A stretch of 64,000 nt of DNA from Rachicladosporium sp. CCFEE 5018 (lineage: Eukaryota; Ascomycota; Dothideomycetes; Cladosporiales; Cladosporiaceae). Positions 43,380 through 54,601 of this stretch are shown piece after piece. The notes below the pieces were generated by a model. The model was not told the origin of the DNA. It did no database searches and saw nothing but the letters and a program-made list of their open reading frames with translations. Location of the stretch: the NCBI GenBank assembly GCA_002077045.2, contig KZ111146.1, positions 199,521 to 263,520 on the forward strand, in the 5' to 3' direction. Positions within the stretch are counted from its first letter, which is position 1; every line of letters begins with the position of its first letter. The position numbers and the translations under genes are program-made.

Positions 43380-44968
43380 TTGAGTGGAAGCGAGCGTTGC
43401 AGCTTCGTTGGCAGTGGGTTGGACTAGCCATCACTTTTGGCGAGGAAGAAAGCGTTGTACATATCGCTCTTCAGCGTTCTGTGTTGCTGTACTTACTATG
43501 GTCATTTACCACACCCTCAATTGATAGTGTGACTAAGATGTCTTGATAGTGTGACTAAGATGTCTATACCTCAGTAAGGTAATACCTCTACTTCTGTCCC
43601 TCTCGCTCTCGCACATGCTGACCACCCATCCATGTACCGGCAGGCGTCGGGAATACGTGTATGCCACGCAGTCCCTTGGTGGTCGCGTGAGGCCACCACC
43701 TCGACATCGCGAGCAGTGACGCCTTCTCGCCGCCCGATGCCCTCATCTACGTACTTTCGCAGCTTATCTCAGGTGTGGTGGGGCCTGCGATTAGGATTGC
43801 AGATACGACGTCGTCACGTGGCCGTCTGTCAGAGACACCACATGTCACTGCTGTGTTTGCAGTCTCGAGGGTGGCCTGCTGATGTGTGGAGTGTTGAGTG
43901 GTGCGTTGTGCGTGAGGACATCAAGGAACGTCTGATCATAATGGCGCGATGGGATGCGAGACGTTCGCATAGGCTTATTTCTGTACAGCACTAGTGGCGC
44001 TAGGGGTTGGCTTTGGAAAAGCGAGCAGGGGTAGGGGTTGCGGTTCGGAAGGATGAGGCGAGGCGAGGCTTTAGAGAAAGGGTTCTGTCAGATCTTTCGG
44101 CTTTTGAACAACTGAGTTCAGCATTTGCAGGTGATTCAAGCCCAAGACCATGAACAGCCTATGCTATGCTTCTTGCGGTTTCAGTCTCGATCCTAGCAGT
44201 GTAGACCCCGACAACGCCATCAGCACGGGAGTCTGTGGCTAGTCACCGCTGAGATCCACTTCTCCTTCGATCACATTGAGGTCCATGGGTCGCAGATTTG
44301 GCTGTGGCTGGCGTGGGACATAGTCGGAAAGCAGCAGCGTTTCAGCCTCTCAAACACGGGTATGACTTCTCGTCTCGAGTCACAGGTACGCAGAGAATAG
44401 GACCCTATCGCTGCTTGATGCCCAGCATCCCGCCTTATTGTTGCAGTATTGAGGGTGGAAATATTGGTTATCTACGAAATTCTTCGAGGAAGATCATGCA
44501 ACGACTTCTGCCCTTCAAGATAGCTCCATGTCATAAACCCGGCGCGTGACAACCACCGCAACGCGTATCGCTCACCTTACCAAGACCCTCGTGCATGTAA
44601 TCAAGCCTGCGCCGCCTCTCACGTTGCACAATAACTGGTTGTGCTGCTGCCATCTCACACCATGTCAACCAAGAGTCTGCGCAGCGAATCATCAGCCTCC
44701 TCCGCCGCCAGTCTCCGCCGTGAACAATCTCGCTAAACGCTGGGACCTTGCTACGAGCACGGCACTTCCTGCCCACCAAACACGCCACGATAAAACTTCT
44801 TCCACCCTGTCTCACCTTCCCTCCATCACACCACTTCACATTCACCAACAGCTACGTGCATTGCTTGCTTTCATTTGCCATTCTGTGATACCCTCATCGG
44901 CGCAGGCTTGCCCGTTTACTGCTGAGCGTTGAGACTTTACTTGCTTGCGAAGAAGGATTGATTGAATC
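43380..44968. other. 1.6 kb intergenic, no gene recognised
   Basis: Contains the 22-bp duplication at 43521-43564. Otherwise there are only short frames; the last ~400 bp are C-rich leader-like sequence ahead of the PH-domain gene. Confidence 0.45.
43521..43564. repeat. perfect 22-bp tandem duplication
   Basis: TTGATAGTGTGACTAAGATG plus TC occurs twice, exactly adjacent, 142 bp after the SulP stop codon. It is probably a recent slippage or duplication event in the 3' UTR. Confidence 0.9.
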
Positions 44969-47195
44969 ATGTCTGATACGACGCACACCACCCCGGCCAC
45001 TGCGGCGCCGCTGGAGAAGCTCGAGAACACTGTCGAGCCTACTTCGGCGACCTCTCACGTCGCTGAGCCAAGCTCTACTTCCACTACCTCCCCAGCCGTG
45101 CCAGAGACATCGGCCACCCCGGAGACGGCCCCTACAACCTCCGCATCAGATGCTGTCAAGCACGAGGACACTGTCCTTGGTGGGGCTGCCGACGGTGCTC
45201 TGCCCCAAGTCCCCAACACCACTACCGCTGCCACAGATAGCAAGGCCGTCGAGCCAGTATCAGAGGGCCACCTTGGCTACAAGGCGCCCGGTCTCCTGAA
45301 GTAAGTCTCCTGTGTCCCTGAGTAGTGACGCGTAAGTACTGATAAGAGTATAGGCAATTCCTCTTCTCACAAAAGGAGTTCTGGCTCAGCGATGCGCCAC
45401 TCACGCCTCAGCACCTTCACCTGTACCTGCGTGGTGAGAAGTCCGAGGTCGCCCACCCAGTCGCCGCGTGGGCAACGCATACCGGCAAGGGTCTACTCTT
45501 CTTCAACAAGAAGGGCGAATCTGAGCGCAACCACCCAGCTGGCATCCTGCCTCTCTATGAGGCGACTGATCTGAAGAAGTCGACTCCGCATGAGTTCAGC
45601 TTCGAGATTCACGGCCACAAGCACCAGTTCAAGGCTACCAGCGACGCTGAGCGTGATGGCTGGTACCTCGCGATTGAGAAGGAGGTCGAGCTTGCTAAGG
45701 CTTCAAAGGAGAGCGTTCGTGGCAGCGAGGGCTACAAGTCGGAGATGGAGAAGCTGAGTGAGTGAAGTCAGCAGCATTCATGTTGGACATTCCGACTAAC
45801 AATGTTGACAGACGCACCCAACGTGATTGGCGGTGTTGCCGGAGCTAACAAGTCCAGCGCTTTGCCTAAGAAGAGCACTGAGGTGACCGAGCCCAGGCGC
45901 ACAGGCTCTTCGGAGTCGGAAGGCGAGGGTCTCAAGAAGAAGAACAAGAGCCGCTCTACATCTCGTGGTGTGCTCAACCGCCTGAAGGGCAAGAAGGAAG
46001 AGGCCGACACCAAGAAGGAAATCAAGAAAGAGGAGAAGGAGGAAGCTAAGGAAGAGAAGAAGATGGAGAAGGAAGAGGCGAAGGCTGAGAAGCATGGCGA
46101 GCACGGCTCTGCGCTTCCCTTCATTGGTGGAACCTCAGCTCCTCTTGATGCACCCAGTGCTGGTATGTCATGACCATGATGTCCTAACAGCGATCACCTA
46201 CTGACAACAGCGTAGCCGACCGCGCAGTTGGTGCTCCCCTCGCGGAGATCAAGCACGAAGAGCCAGTGAACGCTCTCCCTGCGACGAATGGTGCCACACC
46301 GACCAAGATCGACGAAAGAACGAAGCCTACCAAGCGGAATAGTATCTTTGGCAAGCTTCCAGGTGCCTTCGGCGGCCTGATGAGCCCGTCCAAGGAGAAG
46401 TCCGAGAGGGAAGCAGAGCTCAAGCCTGCGGTCCCGCCCAAGGACCACTCTGTTTCGGAGACTGCTCCTCAGCTGCCAGAGACAACCGCTACTGAGCCAA
46501 TTGAGTCTGTTGCACCTACCACCACGGCCACGACTGAGCCGCTCAAGCCAGAGATCCACGAGCCTGCGCCGGTCACCGAGCCTACCACCAAGGCCACCGA
46601 TGCCGTCACACCCGGCAAGGAGAAGAAGAGCTTCCTCTCAGGGCTTCCATTCCTGGGCAAGCGGGATCGTAGTGTGAGCCCGTCTCCTGCCCTGAAGGAC
46701 ACCCCAGCCAAGACCGAGACCTCTACTGTGCCTGCTACTGAGGAGTCCACCCCAGTCGAGCCCGTCAAGGCTGCCGAGCCAGTCACCGAGACCCCTGCTA
46801 CTCTCCCGGAGACGGCACACAACAACACCTTTGCCAGCCCGATCGAGCCTATGACGGAGTCAAAGGCTATTGACCCGGTCCACGAGACCACCCCCACCGA
46901 CACCACCTCTCCGGCCGGCGCCAACAAGCGCAACTCCGTCTTCGGCAACCTCGGTCGTCGTGCCAGCAAGGCGCTGAACCGCATGCAATCCACACCCAAC
47001 TCCAAGAAGGAGAACGCCATCCCAGGCGCCACCGAGTCTACTCCCAAGACCACCACTACCGCCGCCGATGAGACTCTCCCGACCACCACGACCGCCGACA
47101 AGGCCACCGAGAGCTCTCTCACCGACCCAGTCACGGAGAACAAGCCCGAGACTGTCGGCACCTCCTCTCACACCCCTGTGACCGCCAGCGCTTAG
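44969..47195 (+). CDS. PH-domain protein (fungal PH_6 / meiotic up-regulated Mug6-like), disordered tail
   Basis: Exons are 44969-45300, 45354-45757, 45812-46162 and 46216-47195; all introns are 53-54 nt, GT-AG and in phase, giving 688 aa. The N-terminal ~110 residues are Thr/Pro/Ala-rich and end GHLGYKAPGLLK. The PH domain (~110-245) reads KQFLFSQKEFWLSDAPLTPQHLHLYLRGEK, AAWATHTGKGLLFFNKKGE, HEFSFEIHGHKHQFKATSDAERDGWYLAIEKEVEL. The remainder is low complexity: a Lys/Glu coiled coil (KKEIKKEEKEEAKEEKKMEKEEAK), then repeated modules such as KRNSIFGKLPGAFGGL, KKSFLSGLPFLGKRDRS and KRNSVFGNLGRRASKAL. These Arg/Ser-Phe-Gly motifs could be phosphosites or docking peptides. The family binds membranes or cortex in fungi; the exact role is unknown. 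Confidence 0.85.
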
Positions 47196-48066
47196 TCGGG
47201 CCAGCTGCTCACAGGCCCATCTCGTTTCCTTTACATTGGAGGTAGCTCCAACACCACTCATTAGACTGTCGTTTCAGTACTGCTACAGCGGCTTTTGCCG
47301 CCACATCGCGTTGCGCTTTCTCTTACTAAGGAAGAGGGAAGCCTGGACTGCATGCTTGCTGCATAGTAGGCATGTGTGTTGGGTTCTTCACTCGCTCGCT
47401 GTGTTTTTCTTTGCGCAAAAAGATACCCCACATTGCTTCTTATACCCACATCGTTTAGTTGGCATGGACGGGAAGGGCATGGGATGGGGAGAGGTAATTA
47501 ATGGGATCGAGAGATAGAATGGAATGGAGAATCGTACACTTGAGTGCTTGCACCCCTTGACTCCATCTTCATGATCCTGTGACTAGCATGTAGACTTGAC
47601 GGCTATCTCAGAACTCATACGATCACATCAGCGCCACTGGACGTAAAGAGGGTGTCGAGTTGCTTCTTCTGAGCGTGTGCGCACTCCGCATCTGGGCCGC
47701 GTCGCCCGAGGACTTCCATGATGCTCACATGCACGGCGCATGCAGCAGCGAATCTTGAGCTCCCGCCACGCGGCATCACCCTGCGCTTCTCAGGATTTTA
47801 GTCTCTTGTATTCCAGTTGTGTAGGTTCGGTGCACGTGAGTAACAGTTTTTGTCGATTTGCTGTATCCAACCACATACCTCAGCTCTTTGGAATCACCAC
47901 TTGCTAGCCTACTGGGAGCTTGAGTAGCTTGGACCCGTACTACGAGCAAAGCTATCGCGCCTTGTTGCGAACCTCCGAGTCGCAGATTTCGAGTCCCTCG
48001 CTTTGATCAATAGTAGCACATTCAGCCCTTATGCGCGCGAGGTGGGCGCGGTCAGCATGAGCCAGA
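47196..48066. other. intergenic, nothing recognised
   Basis: About 870 bp, the 3' UTR of the PH gene and the promoter of the UBTD-like gene. Only short frames are seen. Confidence 0.4.
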
Positions 48067-49097
48067 ATGGTTCGTTATACCTCCCACTACTTCGAACAAG
48101 GATCGCTAACAGTACCATCCAGGGCTGCTGCAATTCCACCCCCTCCCCCTCCTCCGATGACGGGCCTCCGAACCCTCCGGCCTCCCAAGCCGTCCGCCGA
48201 CAGAACCTCCCCCACGACTCCTCCCGCGCAGCCATAAACCAGCCAGCGCTCACGATCTCCGGCGCGACTTCGCCACGAGGCTCGTCCCTTTCACACGCTC
48301 CTCCCGCGTCTTCTGCGGCTGCGCGACCGAATGCGCCTTTAAGGGCGCCGAGTCCGGTGCCAGCTAGCCCGGGACATATACCATCGCGCCCACCACCTTG
48401 GACGAGAGAGGTGCTTGAGGCGGAGAGGGCGGCGTTCTTTGATACACGAGTCACTGGGCGGGAAGAGGTTTGGGGCGCGCTGAAGGTGGTTTGCGAGTTA
48501 CTGCGGCGAGGAGAGCTGGCGGAGGCACAGGGTATCGTAGATGCTGTTGGGATTAGCTGTCCTACCGGAAGGGTGGCGAGTGGACGAGGAAGGGACAGGG
48601 TGAAAGGTGGGGTTTATGATGAACGAGGGGAGGTGTATGATTTGCCGGCTTGGGTGATCCTGGATCCCGAGGACATAGCCGACGAGGTTGCAGGTGGTGA
48701 CAGCGGAGAGGAGAAAGAGGCTGTTGCTGGGGCAGGAGCAGTGGACGGCGCTGTTGACGACGATGAGAAGGATGAAGATGGGGCGGGGGGCCTGGGAACG
48801 CAGCGAAGTGACAAGGGTAAAGGTAGAGAGGAAGACGTTGGCGAAATCTTCAAGCTCAGGGCGAGACGCAGCGATCGAGGAACCGACGTCGTGGTGCAAG
48901 TCGGGACTAAGGAGAAAGTCTCGGTCATTGTTAGGAGGATCTTAGAGCAAATTGGGCCGAAGCGAGTTAGGCTGGCATATCTTGGGCATGTTATGCAGGA
49001 GGGCAAGACGCTCGAGGAACAGGGGTTTAAGGTTGGGAATGTGGTGAACGCATACGTGTTTGAAGGCGACGAGAAACACCTCACGAAGAGGAAGTGA
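48067..49097 (+). CDS. UBTD1/2 (DC-UbP)-like ubiquitin-domain protein
   Basis: The C-terminal ~75 residues are a ubiquitin-like fold (VVVQVGTKEKVSVIVRRILEQIGPKRVRLAYLGHVMQEGKTLEEQGFKVGNVVNAYVF). Upstream lies the DC-UbP/UBTD2 N-terminal domain (TREVLEAERAAFFDTRVTGREEVWGALKVVCELLRRGELAEAQGIVDAVGISCPTG ... YDLPAWVILDP). Two starts are possible. The preferred model uses ATG 48067-48069 as a one-codon exon, a 53-nt intron (GTTCGT ... CGCTAAC ... ATCCAG), and then 48123-49097, giving MGCC and 325 aa; MGxC is the conserved lipidated start of this family. The alternative, unspliced from ATG 48057, adds 22 residues (MSQNGSLYLPLL...) before GCC. In animals UBTD proteins regulate E2 enzymes; the fungal role is unknown. 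Confidence 0.8.
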
Positions 49098-49576
49098 AGG
49101 GAAGGAGATGCAGCTAGAAGCTGGCCGGTTGGACGACGAGAAGCTAAGAGCTTCGGACGAGATGAGGCGAGGTCTTGTGATAATCGACCAGGTCCCGCCG
49201 ATATTCCTCGGCTCCGCAGTAGTAGAGGAGGTGCCGGGCAAAGTGCGATCCCTTCTGAAAGATGTCGCTACTACGGCACTGCGAAGCCACATTCAAGACA
49301 CGATCGAGAGGAAGGAAGGCATGCATACGAACGGCTAAGAAGACACAGCCAGGCGCTAGATGGGTTTTGGAGCGGATGGGGACAATAGGATACCCAGTGG
49401 ACATTGTGTACATCTGCTATGTAATGAATGCTCCTCGTTCATACAACGTAATACAGTATCTCATCGTCTGCCATAGTCACTGCCAAGCCTCTCCCCCGAA
49501 CCTCACCTTCGTCTATCTCACCACGACCTCTTATCCGTCGCTCTTCCCACAAACTTTACCGTATGCTTAGCAGTAT

Positions 49577-50470
49577 ATGCCCTCCTTCCTCATCCCTCGC
49601 AATGTAAGCGCCCATCGCCAAGCTGCTATAGCCCTCTATCGTACACTCCTTCTCCATGGCCGAGCTGCACCACTCCAGGAACAGAGCCGCGATGAGCTAC
49701 AGAATATCGTGCGACACCGCTTCAAGCAATCAGAATACCTCCACAGCTACAGGAGGCTGAAAGTTGCGTTTGAGGCAGGCTATGAGGCTGTGGACTGTCT
49801 CGATGCTGCCATTTCCGGGGATAGAGGGAGTATAGAGTTCATTGAGGGATTGGTAGCGAAGGCGCCAGCGAAGGTCAAGGAGCCGAAGCCACGACCGTCG
49901 AATGTGCGAGAAATCAGGCCAGCTGCAGCAATATCTGTGAAGCCGAAGATCGATCTATTCGAACGACCTCTGCCGCTGGAGAAGCTGTGTGGACAACGAC
50001 ATGTGCCCGTTCTCTTCAGCGCTGGCACAATTCCTGTCCTTCGCTTTGGCAAGCCTCAGCCACCAGCCCTGTCAGGCTTTCTCAAGCATCGCATACGACA
50101 GCGGCAGCAGCGATGGAATCGCAGGCACGCACTAAGTGATCAGATTGGCTTTGCGGAGCATGAAGATCGCTGGGACGATATAGTGGCCGGCCAGATTGGG
50201 CAGAGGAGGCACAGAGAGTCGAGCTGGTCTGAGGAGCCCAGACAGGCGAGGAAAGAAGTCGATGCGAAGCTGAGGGAAGAGGGGAGGAAGAACGTGGAGA
50301 TGGCTGAGAAGATGCAGGCTGTTGTGGATCGGGAGCAGGCTTTGTTTGAGAAGGAGACGGAAGAGAGGAGGCAGCAAAGGCGGAGAGAACGTGTTCGCTC
50401 CCGGCAAGTGGACGACGTGAGGGACGCCGATGTGCCACACAACGTTGTCGTTGTGAAGCAGCAGCCCTAA
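49577..50470 (+). CDS. LYR-motif protein (Complex1_LYR, Cup1-like), 297 aa
   Basis: A single exon from ATG 49577. The N-terminal ~90 residues form the LYR helical bundle: RQAAIALYRTLLLHGRAAP with the Leu-Tyr-Arg signature, then LQNIVRHRFKQSEYLHSYRRLKVAFEAGYEAVDCLDAAISGD. The middle holds KLCGQRHVPVLFSAGTIPVLRFGKPQPPALSGFLKHRIRQRQQRW. The C-terminal ~110 residues are a very charged helix (DAKLREEGRKNVEMAEKMQAVVDREQALFEKE). LYR proteins act in mitochondria with acyl carrier protein and Fe-S cluster or complex I / ribosome assembly. This long type is known from ascomycetes but its target is not. Confidence 0.8.
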   Translation: MPSFLIPRNVSAHRQAAIALYRTLLLHGRAAPLQEQSRDELQNIVRHRFKQSEYLHSYRRLKVAFEAGYEAVDCLDAAISGDRGSIEFIEGLVAKAPAKVKEPKPRPSNVREIRPAAAISVKPKIDLFERPLPLEKLCGQRHVPVLFSAGTIPVLRFGKPQPPALSGFLKHRIRQRQQRWNRRHALSDQIGFAEHEDRWDDIVAGQIGQRRHRESSWSEEPRQARKEVDAKLREEGRKNVEMAEKMQAVVDREQALFEKETEERRQQRRRERVRSRQVDDVRDADVPHNVVVVKQQP

Positions 50471-50667
50471 GCTAGCCGCAGCTTCTTCACTATTTTTTCT
50501 ATACGAAGGTGTTTGTGCGCAGCGTGACTGCTTCCCAGACTGAAAAGCTGCGTGCCTTCGAAGACTTTCCGTTGCACACGCACAACTGTGTCCACATCCC
50601 AGGTAATCAGCGGCGCTCGACATTCCTCTCACAGGACAACACTTCAACACACGCCAAATACGCCAAA

Positions 50668-51635
50668 ATGTGTACACCCTCAAGACTGATGGCACTGCCT
50701 CCTGAAATACGCAACAGGATTGCCGAGCTCACGCTCTACCATGGCAAGGACGGCATTATCTCACCGTGTCCACGCACCCACACTGACTATTACGTTACAC
50801 TGGTCGGCGGCATTCGAATCATCAGCACTATGATTGCTTCAACTCGGGCAACATCCGGAACACCCTTTCAGCTCCCCTGAGACGAGAGAATGCGCGAGTC
50901 CATCCTTGAGCACACAACCAATCACCAATGTTTCAAGGACTGCCTCTTCCCGACCCCGCATACCTGTGTGTGCCGCCAGCTACATGCAGACACCCTATCA
51001 CTGTTTTACGGAGTGAATCACTTCCACTTCGAGCTAAGCCAATTCCCTGTCCTGGACGTAAAGGGGAGATCGACTGGACCTGGCATTGGAGACTGGCTTC
51101 GGGCGGTGGAAGATAGTCGCCTGCGATGCATTCGAGAGTTCAGCATGGCGATCTCGCTGGATAAAGTTCGTGTTTTACCGCCCAAAGCGCTGCAGCTTAC
51201 TTTCACACAAGATAAGGGGAGGGCAGATGGAGTGGTGGCGATCAAAAGGGTCAATTTTCCCAGAATACCACGCCAGAGGACGACAAGATCGATCGAATGA
51301 TGTACACCGAAAGCCGCTACCGCAAGCCGTTCCTTGATGCTCTGCAAGGGAGCGGCTTGCATGTTCGCACTTTGGAGTGTCTCATTGCTTCCTTCGAAGA
51401 GCCGGACGTGTGTCTGCTGAGAGAATACAGTGTATTGCAAGTCGGCTTGCGTGTGTTAACGGCGGAAAGACTCGAGGGAGATGCTACCAGGGCTGACGAT
51501 GAGGCTGAAGAAGCTGCTAATGAGGAAACTAGACTACTTAGCCCTGCTGGAAGACAGGACGGCAAAGACGAGGAGGTTCGAGTGGCTGGGCGGTGGCAAA
51601 GCGTGAGCTGGAACTGGTCGAATCGGACCTTGTGA
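50668..51635 (+). pseudogene. decayed ELRNxIAEL-family gene, tandem copy 1
   Basis: From ATG 50668 the frame reads MALPPEIRNRIAELTLYHGKDGIISPCP, then stops at TGA 50878-50880 (CGA to TGA would restore sense). It continues in the same frame with HTCVCRQLHADTLSLFYGVNHFHFELSQF and WLRAVEDSRLRCIREFSMAI to a TGA at 51298-51300. The remaining homologous part (YTESRYRKPFLDALQGSGLHVRTLECLIASFEE) is in another frame, so one frameshift lies near 51250-51290. The LPPEIRN start and CRQL...LFY pattern mark an F-box-like family expanded in Dothideomycetes. Copy 2 lies 0.6 kb downstream. Confidence 0.65.
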
Positions 51636-52266
51636 AGGTCGCAAGCAGAGCGCAACTGCAGAGGACAAATCACAGTATCACTTCATGCTTACTGCGAGGT
51701 TGACGAAGATTCTCTAGGTCGAGCCATGAACCTCTTTCCATTTCTCGCTTCACTGTTCTATATCGCAGTGTCCGTCCGCACCGCCCGATTGTGTGGCACG
51801 CGAATGGCAAAAGAAAGCAGACTTCTCAAAACCACTACGCGAGGAACACTGCTAGCATGTACTACACGGCGATAACGTATCGCTGACAGTGCTAGCTATG
51901 AGAAATCTCAGAGACGAGACTCTCACCGACAGCGTGCATACCAATACACTGTTGCGGCGCTGCATATATCGGCATTTCAACGAAGTAAATTGTTGAGCGT
52001 TTCGCTGTTCCTGTCACTTGTGTGCTTAGCTTGGAACCAGCTTTTCCATGTTACAGCTTCTTTGACGTAGCAGACGAGGTAATGCAACTTTCAGTGCGGT
52101 ATCGCTCAGCAAGCGAGGGTAGCAGGAGCGAACAACGATATCAAGTCGTCTGTTGCACCTTACAAGTGGAAACCTCCATAAGCTTGCGCTTCTTGGCTGT
52201 CACCTGAATGCAACACAACTCTCGCGCTTCCACTCGCGCGACATCTGGCGCATCGACAGGGCCAGA

Positions 52267-53150
52267 ATGCCTACTCCACCAACCCTCCTCACGCTTCCAC
52301 CAGAGCTTCGCAACAAGATCACAGAGCTCGCGGGATTGCCATGCTGAAACGAACGGCATCATCTCCCCTCGCCCACTTGCCTCACTCCATCGGCGCTATG
52401 TCAGCCTTGTCAAAGGCGTCCGCATTGAGAGCGCATCATCCTCCACCTACCCACCCTCTACCTTCCAACCTTCGACCGTTCCCCCAAGTAATACGAGGAC
52501 TCCAGAGATAGACGCCTGGCTCCACGACAACGACAACGATGATGGTCATCGCTGCTTCGTCCAAACTTGCCTGCACCAACGGGCCCTGACGCGCGTCTGT
52601 CGTCAACTCCGCGAAGAAGTTCTGCCAATGTTCTACAGCATCCACCACTTCCACATCGAGCTGGATCAGTTCCGCAACTCCCAACAAATCTAGACGGACA
52701 ATCAACAACAGTATCGATAGCTGGATCCGGGGCATCGGAGATACGGACCTACGGTACATGCGACGCTTCACTATGGCTGCGCCTCGAGGAAGCATCCCAC
52801 TCTGTCAAGTCGAGACGCTGCAGCTGTCGTACGTCAGACGCGACGAGACAGTAAACGTGGAGGTCGCTATCACGAGGGTGGATTTCGGTCTCGCGCCAAT
52901 GCCTGCGGAGCCGGAGAAGACGTACTGGAAGTATGGGAATGGCCTGTCAAGGTGGCCTTTCCTTGTTGCGCTGCGGAATAGCGGACTGCATGTGCGTGCA
53001 TTGGAGCGCATGATTGCTTCTTTTGGGGGTGTCCTTCAAGACTACAGTGCTCTCGAGGTTCAGACCCAAAGCGAAGAGGATGTTAGCGATTATACGGAGC
53101 TGCTCAAGCTGCGGTGTCGGAACGTGTGGTTCCCTGCCATACAGAGGTAA
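52267..53150 (+). pseudogene. decayed ELRNxITEL-family gene, tandem copy 2
   Basis: ATG 52267 begins MPTPPTLLTLPPELRNKITELAG, which stops at TGA ~52347. A frame change near 52330-52345 restores HAETNGIISPRPLASLHRRYVSLVKGVRI ... RALTRVCRQLREEVLPMFYSIHHFHIELDQF, which stops at TAG 52691-52693. A second shift near there restores SIDSWIRGIGDTDLRYMRRFTMA ... FLVALRNSGLHVRALERMIASFGG, ending at TAA 53148-53150. It aligns along its length with copy 1, so the two arose by duplication and both have decayed. Sequencing errors are possible but two shifts in one copy make that less likely. Confidence 0.65.
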
Positions 53151-53407
53151 GCGGCCTGAAGCCTCATGGCAGGAAGTGTCACTGGTTGCGAGGTTGTTCT
53201 TAGGCGGAGGTTCAGAAGCTGTGAGCAGGGCTGGGCATGCAGAACACCGCCACAAGGCGAGCGGTACGAAAGCCAAAGCGTTTACATTACAGCTCGTATG
53301 CCTAGATTATATGCACTGGGTATCGAAAGAGAGCAGCATAAAATCCCAAAATCCTGATCCACTCCCTCACGCTACCAGGAACCGGTCCCTTACACATCGT
53401 TTCCACC

Positions 53408-54601
53408 TTAAGCTTTCGCCACGATACCACCCAGATACGTCTTGTCGATCTGAGCCGCCATATAATCCTTCCCCTTGAACATCGACACCGCAAACCCGGG
53501 CATGCTCCAGCCGTTGAACGCACCTACACCCAATTTTGGGCCAACGGGGACAAGCTGTGTCTCGCCATCGTTACGCTTGTAGCTGCGCTCGGCCGGCACA
53601 CTTCCCACGCCCGCGTTCTTGAGCACGTCGTGCGCAAAGTTCGCACCGAAGACGGGAAGCGAAGCCTGCATGAGCAGCGCGCCCCCTTTGTCGGCATTTG
53701 CCACGTCGCCGACGGCGTAGACTAGCGGACCTGCAGAGTCGACGCGGAGAGTAAGCGGATTCGCGTTCACCCAGCCAGAGCCTGCTTTGAGGATCGACTT
53801 GGGCAGGAACTGGGTGTTTGGCTGGACGCCCACGGCGGGAATGTAGACATCTGCGGTCATGGTCTTGCCGTTGGAAAGCTGGACTTCGGTTTTGCCGTCG
53901 CTGGTTTCGGAGGTGCCGGTGACTTTCGTCTCGTACAGGACAGTGACGCCGACTTTCTCGAGGAGCTTCTGGACTTGCTTTGAGCGCGACTCGTTGAGGA
54001 CTGGAAGCAGTTTCTTGCCGCCTGCCACGAGCGTGATGCGGGCTTTGCCTTTGGAGTGTGCGCCGATCTCGCCTGCAGTTTCGACTGCGACGGGACCGCC
54101 GCCACCGATAATGACTTCCTTGGCGTTCACAAGCTTCGAGTTCATCTCCTCGAGGGCCTTGATGGAGATGTGGTGGTCGCCGTGTAGGGTTGTGATGGGC
54201 GTTGGCGACTTGACCCCAGTAGCGATGACGAGGGCGTAGTATGGCAGTGTCTCAGTTGCGCTGCTCTCATGAGGCGTGAAGGTGATGGTCCTGCCCTCGA
54301 GGTTGACGTCCGTCGCAGTGCCATGATGGAAGACGATCGAGTCCTTGAGCTGCGGATACTGCTTGAAGGCATCGACGATGGGCAGGAAGTATTTGCTGTG
54401 CGGCATTTCCTTCACGGAGACGAGTTCGCGAGGAGCGCCAATGTGCCACCAGAAGTGCGTCGATGGATCGAGCAGGTGCAGGACGTACTTGGCGCCCTTT
54501 GCTTGCGCGAGCTTTGGTAGGACATGGCGGGCAATGTAGTGTGCAGCACCAAGCCCACCGAAGGAGGCGCCCAGGACGACGATGTTGCGTGTCTCAGACA
54601 T
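53408..54601 (-). CDS. AIF/FSP1-like FAD-dependent NAD(P)H oxidoreductase
   Basis: A single exon of 397 aa. The FAD-binding Rossmann motif is at the N-terminus (NIVVLGASFGGLGAAHYIARH). A second GxGxxG-type NAD(P)H site lies at ~160-185 (EVIIGGGGPVAVETAGEIGAHSKGKARITLVAGG). The FAD-contacting motif GPLVYAVGDVANADKGG is near residue 300. DPSTHFWWHIGAPRELVS and LPYYALVIATGVKSPTP are typical of the AMID/FSP1 branch, which in animals reduces ubiquinone or vitamin K; fungal members include AIF-like death and redox proteins. No targeting peptide is evident. Which acceptor it reduces cannot be told from the sequence. Confidence 0.87.
   Translation of the reverse strand: MSETRNIVVLGASFGGLGAAHYIARHVLPKLAQAKGAKYVLHLLDPSTHFWWHIGAPRELVSVKEMPHSKYFLPIVDAFKQYPQLKDSIVFHHGTATDVNLEGRTITFTPHESSATETLPYYALVIATGVKSPTPITTLHGDHHISIKALEEMNSKLVNAKEVIIGGGGPVAVETAGEIGAHSKGKARITLVAGGKKLLPVLNESRSKQVQKLLEKVGVTVLYETKVTGTSETSDGKTEVQLSNGKTMTADVYIPAVGVQPNTQFLPKSILKAGSGWVNANPLTLRVDSAGPLVYAVGDVANADKGGALLMQASLPVFGANFAHDVLKNAGVGSVPAERSYKRNDGETQLVPVGPKLGVGAFNGWSMPGFAVSMFKGKDYMAAQIDKTYLGGIVAKA

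Noticed and set aside
46469..47161. 230-codon minus-strand frame
   Set aside because: Antisense to the low-complexity tail of the PH protein; Val/Ser/Gly mirror of Thr/Pro/Ala codons.
48003..48122. Start of the UBTD-like protein at the left end of its open frame
   Set aside because: The frame opens with TTG, not ATG, and its first residues do not resemble the family.
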